This document shows, piece by piece, positions 14,227 through 23,499 of a DNA stretch of 26,694 nucleotides. The stretch comes from CAZAMP01 sp964486455 (GTDB lineage: Bacteria; Eisenbacteria; RBG-16-71-46; CAZAMP01). The stretch's first letter is position 1, and every line of letters starts with the position of its first letter. The notes beneath the pieces were generated by a model. It saw only the letters and a list, made by a program, of their open reading frames with translations. It had not been told where the DNA came from and searched no databases. The position numbers were made by a program, and so were the translations under genes. The DNA lies in NCBI GenBank assembly GCA_964486455.1, contig CAZAMP010000055.1:1-26694 (forward strand), read 5' to 3'.

Positions 14227-15782
14227 CCGGTTCCGCTTCGGCCTATGCCCACGAGGCGCGCGAGCTGACGAGCGCGCGCCTGGACCGCCAGCCACTCGTC
14301 ACGCCTCAGGAATTTCGGGTTGAGTATCGCCATGCAGTAAGCGCCGAGAAGACCGAGCCGCACAATAGCACTCGGCAGTTCGCCCAGCGATCGACTCGCG
14401 CTACCCGCGAAGAACAATGCGACACCCACGATAGCGATCCAGGCGACCCGGCGCCACTCGTACTGAAGAGGAAGAAACCGCCTGCTGAACGCATACATCG
14501 ACGCCGCCATCACGACGTAGGCCAAGATGGTGGCGACAGCCGCTCCCCGAATGCCCGACGACGGTATCAGGATGAAGTTCAACACCATGTTCGTCAGCAC
14601 CGCCAAGCCCACCGCGAGCGACATGTATCCGGTCCGTCCCGCAAGAGATACACCGGTGTTGAGCACGAAATACGCCGCCGAGAAGACGTACGCTCCGGTG
14701 ACCAAGGGGAGCACCCATGCCCCCTCGACGTAGGTGGAGGTCGCGATGCGCGCGATGATTTCCCGGCCGAAGATCGATATCCCGAGCGCAAAGAACGCGG
14801 TAGCGCCGACCAGGTACGTCAGCACGCGGGCGTAGGTTTGGTGTGCCCCGGGTTGCTTCTCGATCGACCACATCACCGTCGGCCAAGCTAGGTAGAACGG
14901 CTGGATGACGAACACGGAAAGCGCGCTCGCCACCTTGTACGCCACCTCGTAGAGACTCACCTCGTGCAGCCCACAATAGTGTCGGATGAAATAGCGGTCG
15001 GCCGAAGCGAGCATGATCGTACCCAGCATCGCCGGCATGAGCGGGGCACCGAAGGCAAGCATCCGCTTGAGGACGGCGAAGCTGACACCGTACCGAAGTC
15101 GTCGAATCACCAAAGGCAGCAGCACGACGTAGAGAGCCGCCCCGGAAAGCGCGTTTCCGAGAAGGACTCCGTAGACCCCAAGTCTCAGGTGAGCGACGAA
15201 TACGACGTTCAGGATCAGATTGATCACCAGGCGCACGACCGCGACGAGGGCGAATTGCCCTGACCGTTCCCCTGCGCGCAGAAGCGAGCGTGGCGTGAAG
15301 AGACCGATTTCGAAGAAAAGCCCCACAAGGGCAACGCGCGTATGTGGCGCAAAGTCGGCGGAGCCGAAGAGCAGCTGCGAGATCGATTCGGCGGCAAACC
15401 ATCCCGCCACGGCGGCTACCCCGGAGAGCAACGTGAGGAAGCAGAAGGCGCTCGAGATCACGTGTTGCCTGATCAGATCGTTGCCCGCGCGGAAGTACTC
15501 CCGGAAAATCGCGGATGTCATCCCGACGTTGAGGACCGTGACGAGAAACGCCAGCGAGACGTTGATGATCGCAAGTACGCCGTACTCTTGGGTCGTCAAG
15601 AGCCTCGTGTACAGGGGAAGCAACAAGAGACCGACGAGGCGGGTCGCGAGGTTACCTAGTCCGTAGATGATCGAGTGTCGGAGGATCCGGCGATAGTGCG
15701 CGAAGCCTCCGGCCGGCGATCCGGTGGGTGGCGTGGCCGGCGTGTTGGGGGAATCCGCCGCGCTCACCCCAGAATTCTCCAC
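14223..15782 (-). CDS. Polysaccharide/oligosaccharide flippase (Wzx-like, MOP superfamily)
   Basis: This 519-residue membrane protein should carry a lipid-linked oligosaccharide across the inner membrane. The first segment, SIIYGLGNLATRLVGLLLLP, leads into LYTRLLTTQEYGVLAI, the classic start of the polysaccharide-biosynthesis transporter family. About 12-14 hydrophobic segments follow; FGAPLMPAMLGTIMLASADR in the middle is also typical. Two GTG codons could start it: 15782 is the first in the open frame, while the one five codons later has GGAG in front of it. The stop overlaps the start of the GT-C gene. The gene lies 108 bases behind a DUF362 gene in the same direction, with no obvious terminator between, so it may share that promoter. 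Confidence 0.92.
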   Translation of the reverse strand: MENSGVSAADSPNTPATPPTGSPAGGFAHYRRILRHSIIYGLGNLATRLVGLLLLPLYTRLLTTQEYGVLAIINVSLAFLVTVLNVGMTSAIFREYFRAGNDLIRQHVISSAFCFLTLLSGVAAVAGWFAAESISQLLFGSADFAPHTRVALVGLFFEIGLFTPRSLLRAGERSGQFALVAVVRLVINLILNVVFVAHLRLGVYGVLLGNALSGAALYVVLLPLVIRRLRYGVSFAVLKRMLAFGAPLMPAMLGTIMLASADRYFIRHYCGLHEVSLYEVAYKVASALSVFVIQPFYLAWPTVMWSIEKQPGAHQTYARVLTYLVGATAFFALGISIFGREIIARIATSTYVEGAWVLPLVTGAYVFSAAYFVLNTGVSLAGRTGYMSLAVGLAVLTNMVLNFILIPSSGIRGAAVATILAYVVMAASMYAFSRRFLPLQYEWRRVAWIAIVGVALFFAGSASRSLGELPSAIVRLGLLGAYCMAILNPKFLRRDEWLAVQARARQLARLVGIGRSGTG

Positions 15783-15890
15783 ACTTGGACGTCTTCAAGC
15801 ACCGGCATCCCTCGCGGATCACCCAACTGCTCCATCGGGTTCGCGACTCTACCGGAGCCTACAGAAGTGGGCCAGAGTTTTCGGCGAACG

Positions 15891-17276
15891 TCACCGAACC
15901 ATGACGACGCGGCGGTTCGTAACTGCTCGACCGGCGGTGAGACGAGCTATGTACACGCCAGCCGAAACCCGCCGCCCGGCTTGGTCCAACCCGTCCCAGA
16001 CGACCTCTCCCATGCCGGCGGGGTACTGCTGCCCTCCGAGTTGCCGCACGATCCGACCGGAGGGTGCGAAGATTTCGATCTTGGCGTCCGAGGCATCGGC
16101 CAATCTGAAGCGGAGTGTCGTCCTCGCGCTGAACGGATTCGGTGTGCTCGCCACGAGAAGCGCTCCGTCCGGAACCGCAACCCCGGGATCGTCCACGGAG
16201 ATGGTCGGGTCGTAGTTGATCACCGTCATTTCCGCAGGATCGCTCACGCCGAGATTGTATGGATCCTCGGACGCCGCCTCGATCCACGCGCACGCTCTGG
16301 GTGAGTAGCCGCTTGCGACCCGCTGTGCGTTGATCATGTCACGCGCCCAGTACTCGTTCGTCACGGGATCAGTCGTGACCAAGAGACTGTTAGGCGTCGC
16401 CTCGTCATAGATCGACCAGTTCTGCGGGGGTTCTCCGGGTCCGCCGTAGTAGGTCGCCCGGATCGCGTCCGTCACCACCAAGCCGGTCTTGTCCTTGAGG
16501 TTGGTGTCGGAATTCAGGGGAAGCATTCCCATGGTGCTGTCGTTGCAGAGATCGGATGGATCACACGACCCATAGTGGTTCTTCATCCCAACCGTGATCT
16601 GGTTGTACCAGTGCGTGTGGCTCTTGAGCGCCGGGACGTTGATCACGTAGTCGGTGTTTAGGAGGTAGCGCGAGAGGTGGTGATCCTCCCACACGATGTG
16701 GCCGGAGTCGTTCGCGTTGTTACCCGTCGCGATGTATGCGGTGTTACCGTTGAACTCGAACTCAGACTCCGTGTAGCCGCTGTAGTGCGGGTTGTCGCGA
16801 TCGAAGATCGTCACGTTGCTCACGTCGTAGGTGCCGCCCGCCATCTGCGAGAGGCCGGAGACGATCCCCCGCACGACCTCCCAGCGCGTGCACGTCGTGC
16901 CAATGCAGTTCACCTTGATCGCGAACGTAGAACTCGCGTGAACGCCGGGGAAGAACGACTCCATGGCCGTGCCGATGTCCGGAATGTCGGTCAGCAGACG
17001 GATCGATTCGTGAAGCGAAGCCTCGACTCGATCGCGATCGATCGTCGCGGTATGTCCGTTCATGAGCGGATCGTGGCAGAGGACGATCTTTCCCGGAATC
17101 CCGTTGCCGCGAACCGCGTCGCTCGCGCCTGCCCCTTTCCCGATCAGATCCTTGGCCACCGCCGGCGACCCCATGGCAAGCGCGCCCAGGGCCGACAGCT
17201 TGAGAAACTCACGACGCGACGGGGAGACGGCAGACGTGTGTTGCTTCTTGGGAGGATTGCCGCCGGACTTCTCCAT
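15891..17276 (-). CDS. Tat-exported DUF362 protein with C-terminal sorting domain (paralogue A)
   Basis: The 461-residue protein carries a twin-arginine signal (SRREFLKLSALGALAMG, residues 20-36), so it is probably folded before export. Residues about 62-350 form a DUF362 domain: FAIKVNCIG, DYVINVPALKSH, GMKNHYGS, then LVVTDAIRATYYGGPGEPP. The last 85 residues are a FlgD-like sorting module (STPNPFSARTTLRFRL, VVWDGLDQAGR, SAGVYIARL). Cysteines 124, 238, 244 and 329 are all kept in paralogue B at 23500. ATG at 17276 has GGAGG five bases upstream; the in-frame ATG at 17288 lacks one. A good promoter lies 60-90 bases before it. The function of DUF362 is not established; some members carry iron-sulfur centres. 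A surface redox or metal protein is my inference. The flippase gene follows. Confidence 0.88.
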   Translation of the reverse strand: MEKSGGNPPKKQHTSAVSPSRREFLKLSALGALAMGSPAVAKDLIGKGAGASDAVRGNGIPGKIVLCHDPLMNGHTATIDRDRVEASLHESIRLLTDIPDIGTAMESFFPGVHASSTFAIKVNCIGTTCTRWEVVRGIVSGLSQMAGGTYDVSNVTIFDRDNPHYSGYTESEFEFNGNTAYIATGNNANDSGHIVWEDHHLSRYLLNTDYVINVPALKSHTHWYNQITVGMKNHYGSCDPSDLCNDSTMGMLPLNSDTNLKDKTGLVVTDAIRATYYGGPGEPPQNWSIYDEATPNSLLVTTDPVTNEYWARDMINAQRVASGYSPRACAWIEAASEDPYNLGVSDPAEMTVINYDPTISVDDPGVAVPDGALLVASTPNPFSARTTLRFRLADASDAKIEIFAPSGRIVRQLGGQQYPAGMGEVVWDGLDQAGRRVSAGVYIARLTAGRAVTNRRVVMVR

Positions 17277-17343
17277 GTTTGCCTCCATGGATGCGGACGC
17301 ATGGTCGGTTGGGATGTCATTCTAAACCCGGCCTATCCGTAGA

Positions 17344-17372
17344 ATGATATCCCTAAATCGGCTTAATGTGAA
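17344..17372 (-). promoter_or_regulatory. Sigma-70-type promoter for DUF362 paralogue A
   Basis: On the minus strand, TTCACA (17372-17367), a 17-base spacer and TATCAT (17349-17344), each five of six to consensus. It lies in the 115-base gap after the barrel gene, so paralogue A and the genes behind it can be transcribed on their own. Confidence 0.68.
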
Positions 17373-17391
17373 GATGTTCTCCGCTAAGTCG

Positions 17392-20300
17392 TTAGGCGCG
17401 TATCTGCAGCCGGAGCCGAAGATCGTGCTCGGTCTCCCAACGCTTCGGCGACCCGACCGCCACATTGGTCGCTGTCTCCGCGCGCCCGAGCGAATAATTC
17501 AGCTTGAGCGTGATGACCGAGTGCGGCTGAATGCTCAACGAGGTGGACACGGTCCGCCGCCTCGTAACGTCCCATACCGACTCGCTTCCGCGCGAGCTGT
17601 CCTTCGTGCGTGTCCAGGAAAGCGCCGCCCCCAGCGCGGCGTCCAGCTTCCATCTCGATCGCCGCCAGGTGATCTGCGCCTGCGGAGCCCAATGCTCCCT
17701 CAGATCGCCGGCCAGCCGGTCGCGCGTCTCGTCACGCTGCGCTTCCAACGAGGCAAACGTCAAAATGCCACGTCCCCACGTCTGATCCCACTGCCCGGAG
17801 AAACGGCGTTCGTCCATCTCGACGCTTCCCGTTTCCTCGCGCGAGCCGATCACGCGGAGGATCACGAGCCCCCCGTGCGGCCGGATCTCGACGCGATTCT
17901 CGACGCGCCGCGTCTCCCCTTCCGATGCCAGTCGCTCTCGTATGAAGCGCTCGTTCTCGATCTCGATCCGTTCGATCAGCCTGAGGCGCGACAGGACTTG
18001 AATCCGTGCCTCGAGGACGCCGTTTCGTCCGCGCATCCGCTCCGAAACGTGATCCGATGCCGACCACAGACTTCCGAAATCAGGCAGCGTGACCCCGGGC
18101 TCTCCAGATTCGGTATCCTCACCTCCAAGATCCAGGCGAAACGAGATGGGCGAGAGATCGGCCCAGATCCGCCCGGGATAGGCCTGCACCGTGGCCAGAA
18201 CGAGCCGCCGAACGGAGAAACCTCCTTCGTCCCCCCCGGGATGCCTGAAGATATCCCGATTCGATTGCCAGCGCAGAAACGCGTCCACGCTCGTGTGCGG
18301 CTGTGCCTGTAGCGTCGCGTCAACGGCCTGGCGTCGGCGGACGTCCCGCGATCCCCTGCGCTCCGGCACGAATGTTCGCCGGTCCTCGAACGCGACGTTC
18401 CATGACAGCGGCGTTCCCAAGGAACCATTCAGGCGCACGAATGCCTGATCGGTCGTGCTCTTTTCCGACCCCACCGCGAGCGTGTCCGAGTGAGCGCCGG
18501 CCGAGTCCACCGCTTCAACGTGCCGCTCACTCCTCTGCAGGAACGCGCGCAGCCAGAGGCGGCGGATCCCGAATGCTCTGACGCCCGCCTGCTCAGGGCT
18601 GAGCTCGATCTCTGCGCGGCTGATGTGTTTGGTCTGACGCCGACCGGGCGCATCGACAACCACGCGCCCGCGTCTGAGCTCGAGGTTCGGCCAGCCCGAC
18701 CGCAAGTAGCGCAGGCTCCCCGCGTACGATGACTCCTCACCCCGGCCCGGCGTCGTGCCGCTTGTGTCCTCGTCGGAGACGGCGCCGAGCGGCGCCCCCC
18801 ACGCAACGCTATCCGAACGTGATTTCTCCCAATCGAACTCCGCCTGGAGATGGCGGCCGACGTCATAACGGGCGTGCGCGTTCGTCTCTTCGAGGAGTCG
18901 GCCCAAGAGCGTACGGCGGTCCTCGAACGATGAGTAGTTCGCGCCCAGGGCGCGATGCGCGGCGGAAACTTCGAGCGCGCGATGACGCCCCCGGAATGAG
19001 ATCCCGGACGCGCGCCCGCCTCCGTTGTCTCCGCTTCCGCTCCAGGCCAGCTCCGGGCTCACCCGGAGCAGATGATCGTCCCCTTTTGATTCGAGCCGCG
19101 CGTTGACCGAACCCGTCATCACGTCGCGTCCGTCTTCGTCCGACCATGTCGTGAGGTTTGCGCCGCCGAAGAGAAAATCGTTCGGCGCGATGCCGACCTG
19201 ACCGGCCACGACAAGATCGTCGGCCGTGCCACCCGCCGAGGCGGTCTCGTCGACTTCGTACAGGTACTCCACCTCGATCGCGCTGTCCTCGTCCAGCAGC
19301 ACGTGCTCGAAGAGCACGAAGAGGCCGGATGCGGCGATGATCGAGTAATCCACGTCGGATCGCAGCAGCGCCCGGTCCACCGTGATCCGTTCCGAGCGGG
19401 GCACGAGGTTCTGATGCGAGAGCTGAAACGTATTGAGGGTCGCCTCATAGGCAATCGACAAGGAGAAACGGCTGAGTGGATCGGAGGAGTAGACCTCTTC
19501 CCGGAACGGCCTTTCCTCGGGGAAATTCAGGAAGCCGTTGACCGGGCTGAATCTATCGGGGTCAAGCGATCCGTCTCCGTTTGCGTCCAAGCCGAAGAAC
19601 TCTGTGTAAGGTATTCCGCTTGCGTCGGAGTGGGACCCGGTCGAGTCGGTGATGGTTACCGCGATGGACCCCGGGACGGGTTCCAAGGCGATCCAGTAAT
19701 GATTCCGAAGCCAGCTATCCGTCAGATCGGATTCTCGCGTCGAAGGAGGTCTCGTTTCGGCAACGGCGACGAGAGCGCCGCTCTCCTCCAGCGGTACCGA
19801 CAGGATCAACGTCTCGCCGCGCGGGCCGAGCGAGTAGTCGGCGTTGGGCACGAGGGCGTCCCATACGCCGTCACGTCCGGCGATGGCGCGGCGACTGCTG
19901 TTCGCGTCGTCCGTCGACGATTCACCGTCATCCTTGTAGATGGTAGCGTTCTCGAGATCTTCAGCACGCCAGCCGTCCGGTAGGTCGAACACCTGCAGCC
20001 GCGTGTAGTCGATGTCCCGCAGGCGTCCCGACACGCTCAGATTGCCGCCATAGAACGTGTCGCGTCCCGGCAGCGTCCGGCGCTCCCCTACCCATCCGTC
20101 TAGCGTCAGAAGTCGCCGTCGCGTTCGTTCGGTGCGCCCCCCCGCTTCCGCGCGCAATCGGCCGCCCCGGAGCCCGGTGCCGGTCGCCAGTCGCGAATTG
20201 AACAGCTCCTCCTCGATCTCTCCCGCGCTGAGAACTCGAAGGACGTCGGAACGCGCGCCACGATACGTTAGCTGGTACGCCGGGTTGTCGGGATCGGTGC

Positions 20301-21693
20301 TGTCGTAGAAACCGCCGAGGGTCCGGTCGGGACCGACACGCCCGTGGACGGTGAGATCCATGCGCGTTTCCGCGTTCAGATCATCGAGGCTACCGCCGTC
20401 CTCCGCGTTCTCGACGAATACGGTAGCGCCGCCCTTCACGTGTAGCGCGGTGTTCTCGCTTCTGACGACCCCCAACCCCGCATCGTCCAGGGCCACCCGC
20501 CAACGCTCGCGCTCTGCCGAGCCCTCGGCGGCGACCGCCTCGATGGCCCGCGTGCGATAGGTGAAGAGGCTGGGGTTGTCCTGCCCAGCGCTCAAGCCGT
20601 AGACGATCACGTCCGGCGCGAGAAAGACAAGCGTGTTCCCCTCCCATGCCATTTGGGAAACGGCGGTCGGAGGAAGCGGCACGCTTGCCGTGAAGTCGAT
20701 CCAGCGGGCCGCATCCAGGTCGTAGCGCGCGAAGGCGACATCGGTGACCACCCATATCCGTCCTGCTTCCACCGCGAACGCCGTCACCCGCGTGCCGGGC
20801 ATGTCGGCCGCCGACTCGTCTCGTCGCCAAATTCCCGCATCGGCCCGATAGCGCCAAAGGCCGTCATCCGTGCCGAGCCACACATCGTCACCGATCAAGG
20901 AGAACTGGTGGACGCGCGCTTGGGGAACGTCGACACCGGGACGGAAGCTCATCCAGCTTTCGAGCTCTTTGTCGTATCTCGCTATCCCAACATTCGATAG
21001 CGCCCAGACGAATCTCGCGCTCTGGCGAAGTGCCAGAACCCGGGGAGCCTCGAGCTCGCCCAAAAGCGTGTCGACCCGAATGCTCTCGGCGTCCTTCCGA
21101 TACTCGGCGACACCGTGCTCCAGAGCGAACCAGACCTTCTCGTCCCCGACGGCAACGTCGCTCACGGGCCCCAACGGTTCGGCGTGAGCGCCCGCAAGAT
21201 CCTCCCACTCGAAGATGTATCGATCGAAGCGGGCCGCACCCCCGTCGGCACCGGCGTAGGCGTAGTCATCATCCGCCTCGATGTCGAACACGACCCGCCC
21301 GGGGTAGCCCTGCCCAGGCTCGTAGCGCTCCCAGTCGTCGAACCGCTGATCCGAAACGCACGCCCCCTCACCACAGACCCAGACGTCGCCACCACTGAGG
21401 GAGAAGCTCCGCTGGGGCGCGCCGGGCAGCCCATCGGAAGCAGTGGTGATCGACCAGGCTTCAGACTCGGGATGAAAACGATAGAGGGCGGCCGGTGTGA
21501 GGATCAGGATCCGATCATCGGTGGACGCGATGCGCGCGCGAAGATCATCGCCCGAGGTTTCCGCGAACGGACGGGGCGCTGCGTCTGAAACGGCTTCGGC
21601 GAACGTGCTCGGGCCGACCGCCGCGAACGACGCGAAGAGCATCCAGACCGTCCGCCATCGGCGCCGTCGCCTCTGCCGCACCTCCCCCACCAT
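17392..21693 (-). CDS. Beta-propeller protein fused to a SprA-like outer-membrane beta-barrel region
   Basis: A 1433-residue envelope protein. The basic start followed by TVWMLFASFAAVGPSTFAEA is a signal peptide. Residues about 40-380 form a beta-propeller with two-component-regulator-like blades, such as VWLGTDDGLWRYRADAGIW and GRIWVVTDVAFARYDLDAARW. From about 440 the protein is rich in alternating strands with short turns, as in an outer-membrane barrel. A SprA-like module is visible: an intact DYS copy in ALLRSDVDYSIIAASGLFVL, then AIEVEYLYEVD. The remaining 600 residues are amphipathic strands rich in Arg, Glu and Trp. SprA is the outer-membrane channel of the type IX secretion system. 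This protein is shorter and carries a propeller, so I call it SprA-like only. It does not end in an aromatic residue. The start at 21693 follows a GGGGGGA tract. It lies 44 bases behind the DUF362 gene upstream and is probably cotranscribed with it. Confidence 0.72.
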   Translation of the reverse strand: MVGEVRQRRRRRWRTVWMLFASFAAVGPSTFAEAVSDAAPRPFAETSGDDLRARIASTDDRILILTPAALYRFHPESEAWSITTASDGLPGAPQRSFSLSGGDVWVCGEGACVSDQRFDDWERYEPGQGYPGRVVFDIEADDDYAYAGADGGAARFDRYIFEWEDLAGAHAEPLGPVSDVAVGDEKVWFALEHGVAEYRKDAESIRVDTLLGELEAPRVLALRQSARFVWALSNVGIARYDKELESWMSFRPGVDVPQARVHQFSLIGDDVWLGTDDGLWRYRADAGIWRRDESAADMPGTRVTAFAVEAGRIWVVTDVAFARYDLDAARWIDFTASVPLPPTAVSQMAWEGNTLVFLAPDVIVYGLSAGQDNPSLFTYRTRAIEAVAAEGSAERERWRVALDDAGLGVVRSENTALHVKGGATVFVENAEDGGSLDDLNAETRMDLTVHGRVGPDRTLGGFYDSTDPDNPAYQLTYRGARSDVLRVLSAGEIEEELFNSRLATGTGLRGGRLRAEAGGRTERTRRRLLTLDGWVGERRTLPGRDTFYGGNLSVSGRLRDIDYTRLQVFDLPDGWRAEDLENATIYKDDGESSTDDANSSRRAIAGRDGVWDALVPNADYSLGPRGETLILSVPLEESGALVAVAETRPPSTRESDLTDSWLRNHYWIALEPVPGSIAVTITDSTGSHSDASGIPYTEFFGLDANGDGSLDPDRFSPVNGFLNFPEERPFREEVYSSDPLSRFSLSIAYEATLNTFQLSHQNLVPRSERITVDRALLRSDVDYSIIAASGLFVLFEHVLLDEDSAIEVEYLYEVDETASAGGTADDLVVAGQVGIAPNDFLFGGANLTTWSDEDGRDVMTGSVNARLESKGDDHLLRVSPELAWSGSGDNGGGRASGISFRGRHRALEVSAAHRALGANYSSFEDRRTLLGRLLEETNAHARYDVGRHLQAEFDWEKSRSDSVAWGAPLGAVSDEDTSGTTPGRGEESSYAGSLRYLRSGWPNLELRRGRVVVDAPGRRQTKHISRAEIELSPEQAGVRAFGIRRLWLRAFLQRSERHVEAVDSAGAHSDTLAVGSEKSTTDQAFVRLNGSLGTPLSWNVAFEDRRTFVPERRGSRDVRRRQAVDATLQAQPHTSVDAFLRWQSNRDIFRHPGGDEGGFSVRRLVLATVQAYPGRIWADLSPISFRLDLGGEDTESGEPGVTLPDFGSLWSASDHVSERMRGRNGVLEARIQVLSRLRLIERIEIENERFIRERLASEGETRRVENRVEIRPHGGLVILRVIGSREETGSVEMDERRFSGQWDQTWGRGILTFASLEAQRDETRDRLAGDLREHWAPQAQITWRRSRWKLDAALGAALSWTRTKDSSRGSESVWDVTRRRTVSTSLSIQPHSVITLKLNYSLGRAETATNVAVGSPKRWETEHDLRLRLQIRA

Positions 21694-21737
21694 TTCCCCC
21701 CGTCGAGACGAGACCGGAACGCGTCATGCCCGGGTAT

Positions 21738-22694
21738 TCAGGAATCCAATCTGCGAATGTCGAGCGCGTCCAGATCCAGCGACCCGAGCCCGTGCTCCGC
21801 GGCTTGGGTGAGATAGGCGACCTCCGTGGGACGAAGGCTCCGCCCATTCCATGTCGTAAGCCCAACACCGAAGGCGTCCACCGCGACCGGATCCGTGCCC
21901 GCGATCACGCCGCCAAACTGAACGACCTCACCGGGCCCCGCCGGCCCCCCGGTTTTCAGCAGGCTAATCGCGTCGAGGATCGTGAGCTGTGGGCGCAGCA
22001 CGGTCGCGAGATCGGCGATCCCCATGTGGAGATCAATCGTGTCATGGAACAGCTGGCGGTCCCAAACGAGTCCCATCAGATTCTTGAGCCCGAAGCTCAC
22101 GCCGGTCGCGGAGTGAGACTTGGCCGTCGGAACGTTGATCAACACGTCGGCCTTCTGGACGGCCACGGGGATATCCGTCTCGTGAAGCGCATGTCCCGCC
22201 GGCACAGGGATCCTTTGGAACATCCTCTCCTTGTCGAGTGATACGAGCTTGGCCTTCGGGAACGCGCCCACCGCGTCAGCCACGCCCGTTCGCCGAAACG
22301 CGCGCTCGGCGTTCCGCATCGTATGGTCGATGACGAGCACACGTTTGGCTTCCGCCTCGAAGCACGCCTCGATCACCGCCGACAGGACGTCCGGATGCGT
22401 AGTGGCTCCCCATGCGGGTGGACACTCGAAGCTCGCGTTCGGTTTGATCACCACCACCTGACCGGGCGACACGTAGCGAGGCATCCCGCCGATCGCGTCG
22501 ATCGCCTGCCGCGTCGCGTCGCGCGGATCGCCTTTCGCCATCACGATGTCGGGGATATCTCCGGAGGAACCTTCAGCGGCGGTTTGACTGCCATCCATCT
22601 CCGAAGATGCTTCTCCCAAAACAATGGTCGTGCGGCCGAAGAGCCCCGCCGCCAAGAGCCCGAGTCCCTGACCGATGAAGCGACGTCTCTTCAT
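21738..22694 (-). CDS. DUF362 protein with twin-arginine-type leader, no sorting domain
   Basis: This 318-residue protein begins MKRRRFIGQGLGLLAAGLFG, a short Tat-like signal. The DUF362 domain covers most of the rest: GQVVVIKPNASF, TTHPDVLSAVIEACFEAEA, VLVIDHTMRN, ADVLINVPTAKSHS, GVSFGLKNLMGLVWDR and TDPVAVDAFGV. The domain is closer to the general DUF362 family than paralogues A and B, and it ends without a FlgD-like tail. It has only two cysteines, both within the DUF362 core (ECPPAW and EACFEA). The start lies six bases after the lipoprotein stop, so the two are in one operon, and the barrel gene follows by 44 bases. It probably works in the periplasm. The biochemical role of the family is not known well enough to state a reaction. 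Confidence 0.87.
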   Translation of the reverse strand: MKRRRFIGQGLGLLAAGLFGRTTIVLGEASSEMDGSQTAAEGSSGDIPDIVMAKGDPRDATRQAIDAIGGMPRYVSPGQVVVIKPNASFECPPAWGATTHPDVLSAVIEACFEAEAKRVLVIDHTMRNAERAFRRTGVADAVGAFPKAKLVSLDKERMFQRIPVPAGHALHETDIPVAVQKADVLINVPTAKSHSATGVSFGLKNLMGLVWDRQLFHDTIDLHMGIADLATVLRPQLTILDAISLLKTGGPAGPGEVVQFGGVIAGTDPVAVDAFGVGLTTWNGRSLRPTEVAYLTQAAEHGLGSLDLDALDIRRLDS

Positions 22695-22700
22695 TTAGCT

Positions 22701-23309
22701 CTATTCCCCGATCTCTTGCTCGATGTGGGCGGCGAGAAGCCCAAGCTTCACTTCGGCATTCGGCGTGTCGTCGCCGATGTAGAGCCACGACCAATACTTG
22801 CCAATTCTGAAGATGACCACATAGTTGGCGATGCCAGTTTTGTCATGAGCCTCCTCACCAAGACCGTCGATTTCGCGCCAGAGCCCTTGCGTGGTCAGCT
22901 CGGTGTGAAGGGAGGCCGCGTTTTCCGTCTCGCCCATGTCAAAGATCCAGATCTCGACATTGACTTGGCGGCCGTCCACCGTTCCGGTGTACATCTGTTG
23001 GACCATCTCCTCAAAGCCATGATTCTCATACACTTCGTAGCCGCCGTTGATGAGCTCCCGGAGCTCCGCGGCCGTGCTCGCCGTGTTCGCTTCTCCGACC
23101 TTCGTCATGTCCGCTGAACCGTTCGGAGGGAGAAAGTCCTCCGGCCGCTCGATGTCGGACTCGGTCGGAGTCTTCTCGTCTCCGCCACATCCGGCGAGTG
23201 TGAGACACGCGGCGATCAGGAAAACCACGCCGAACACGCGCGACACCGCGATCCGGCGCGTCGCTACCGGCACGCCTCCCCGAACCACTTCCGCCTCAGT
23301 GCACATCAT
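22701..23309 (-). CDS. Small lipoprotein, DUF6599-like
   Basis: The 202-residue protein has a lipoprotein signal: VFGVVFLIAACLTLAGCGG, with LAGC as the lipobox, so the mature protein should be lipid-anchored. After a short acidic linker comes a compact domain with ELINGGYEVYENHGFEEMVQ, VNVEIWIFDMGETENAASL and NYVVIFRIGKYWSWLYIG. This order resembles DUF6599 proteins (InG-x-AE-x-Y, then GF, then an E-I-x-x-M-x-x-x-x-NA motif), a family of unknown function; I give this as a likeness, not an assignment. Start: ATG at 23309 or the next codon, just behind GGAGGAGGG. A longer frame reaching 23642 would cover the divergent promoter region and the start of the neighbouring gene, so I reject it. It is the first gene of the minus-strand envelope run. 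Confidence 0.82.
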   Translation of the reverse strand: MMCTEAEVVRGGVPVATRRIAVSRVFGVVFLIAACLTLAGCGGDEKTPTESDIERPEDFLPPNGSADMTKVGEANTASTAAELRELINGGYEVYENHGFEEMVQQMYTGTVDGRQVNVEIWIFDMGETENAASLHTELTTQGLWREIDGLGEEAHDKTGIANYVVIFRIGKYWSWLYIGDDTPNAEVKLGLLAAHIEQEIGE

Positions 23310-23341
23310 CCCTCCTCCTTCAACCCTTGATGCTGTATCGC

Positions 23342-23347
23342 ATTGTA
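23342..23347 (-). promoter_or_regulatory. Possible -10 box for the lipoprotein operon
   Basis: TACAAT on the minus strand, five of six to consensus, about 33 bases before the lipoprotein start. No good -35 is seen at 16-18 bases; the best is GTGTGA. It could be activator-dependent. Confidence 0.4.
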
Positions 23348-23383
23348 GCACCTGACCGACCGCTTCACACGGCGCCCTCCCCC

Positions 23384-23412
23384 TTCCGGGGCAACTCCAC
23401 AAACGGTATAAT
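23384..23412 (+). promoter_or_regulatory. Possible promoter for DUF362 paralogue B
   Basis: A perfect TATAAT at 23407-23412 with TTCCGG at 23384-23389, 17 bases away. The -10 is strong and the -35 weak, so an activator may be needed. The leader would be about 80 bases. It lies back to back with the lipoprotein -10 candidate, about 60 bases apart. Confidence 0.52.
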
Positions 23413-23499
23413 CTAGCGACGAGCGTGCGCCGCAGGCCGGGAAGAGCGCGCGACGAGCATGGGCGAAGGTCTCCGTTGACCGGAAGGGAGAGCTCGAGC

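Noticed and set aside
13453..14268. 271-codon plus-strand frame, very rich in Arg, Gln and Glu
   Set aside because: Antisense shadow of the GT-C glycosyltransferase, whose membrane segments and DE motif are clear.
15764..15835. 23-codon minus-strand frame whose TGA overlaps a GTG start of the flippase
   Set aside because: The overlap looks like coupling, but the frame also runs back into the DUF362 gene and has no ribosome site. Too short to support.
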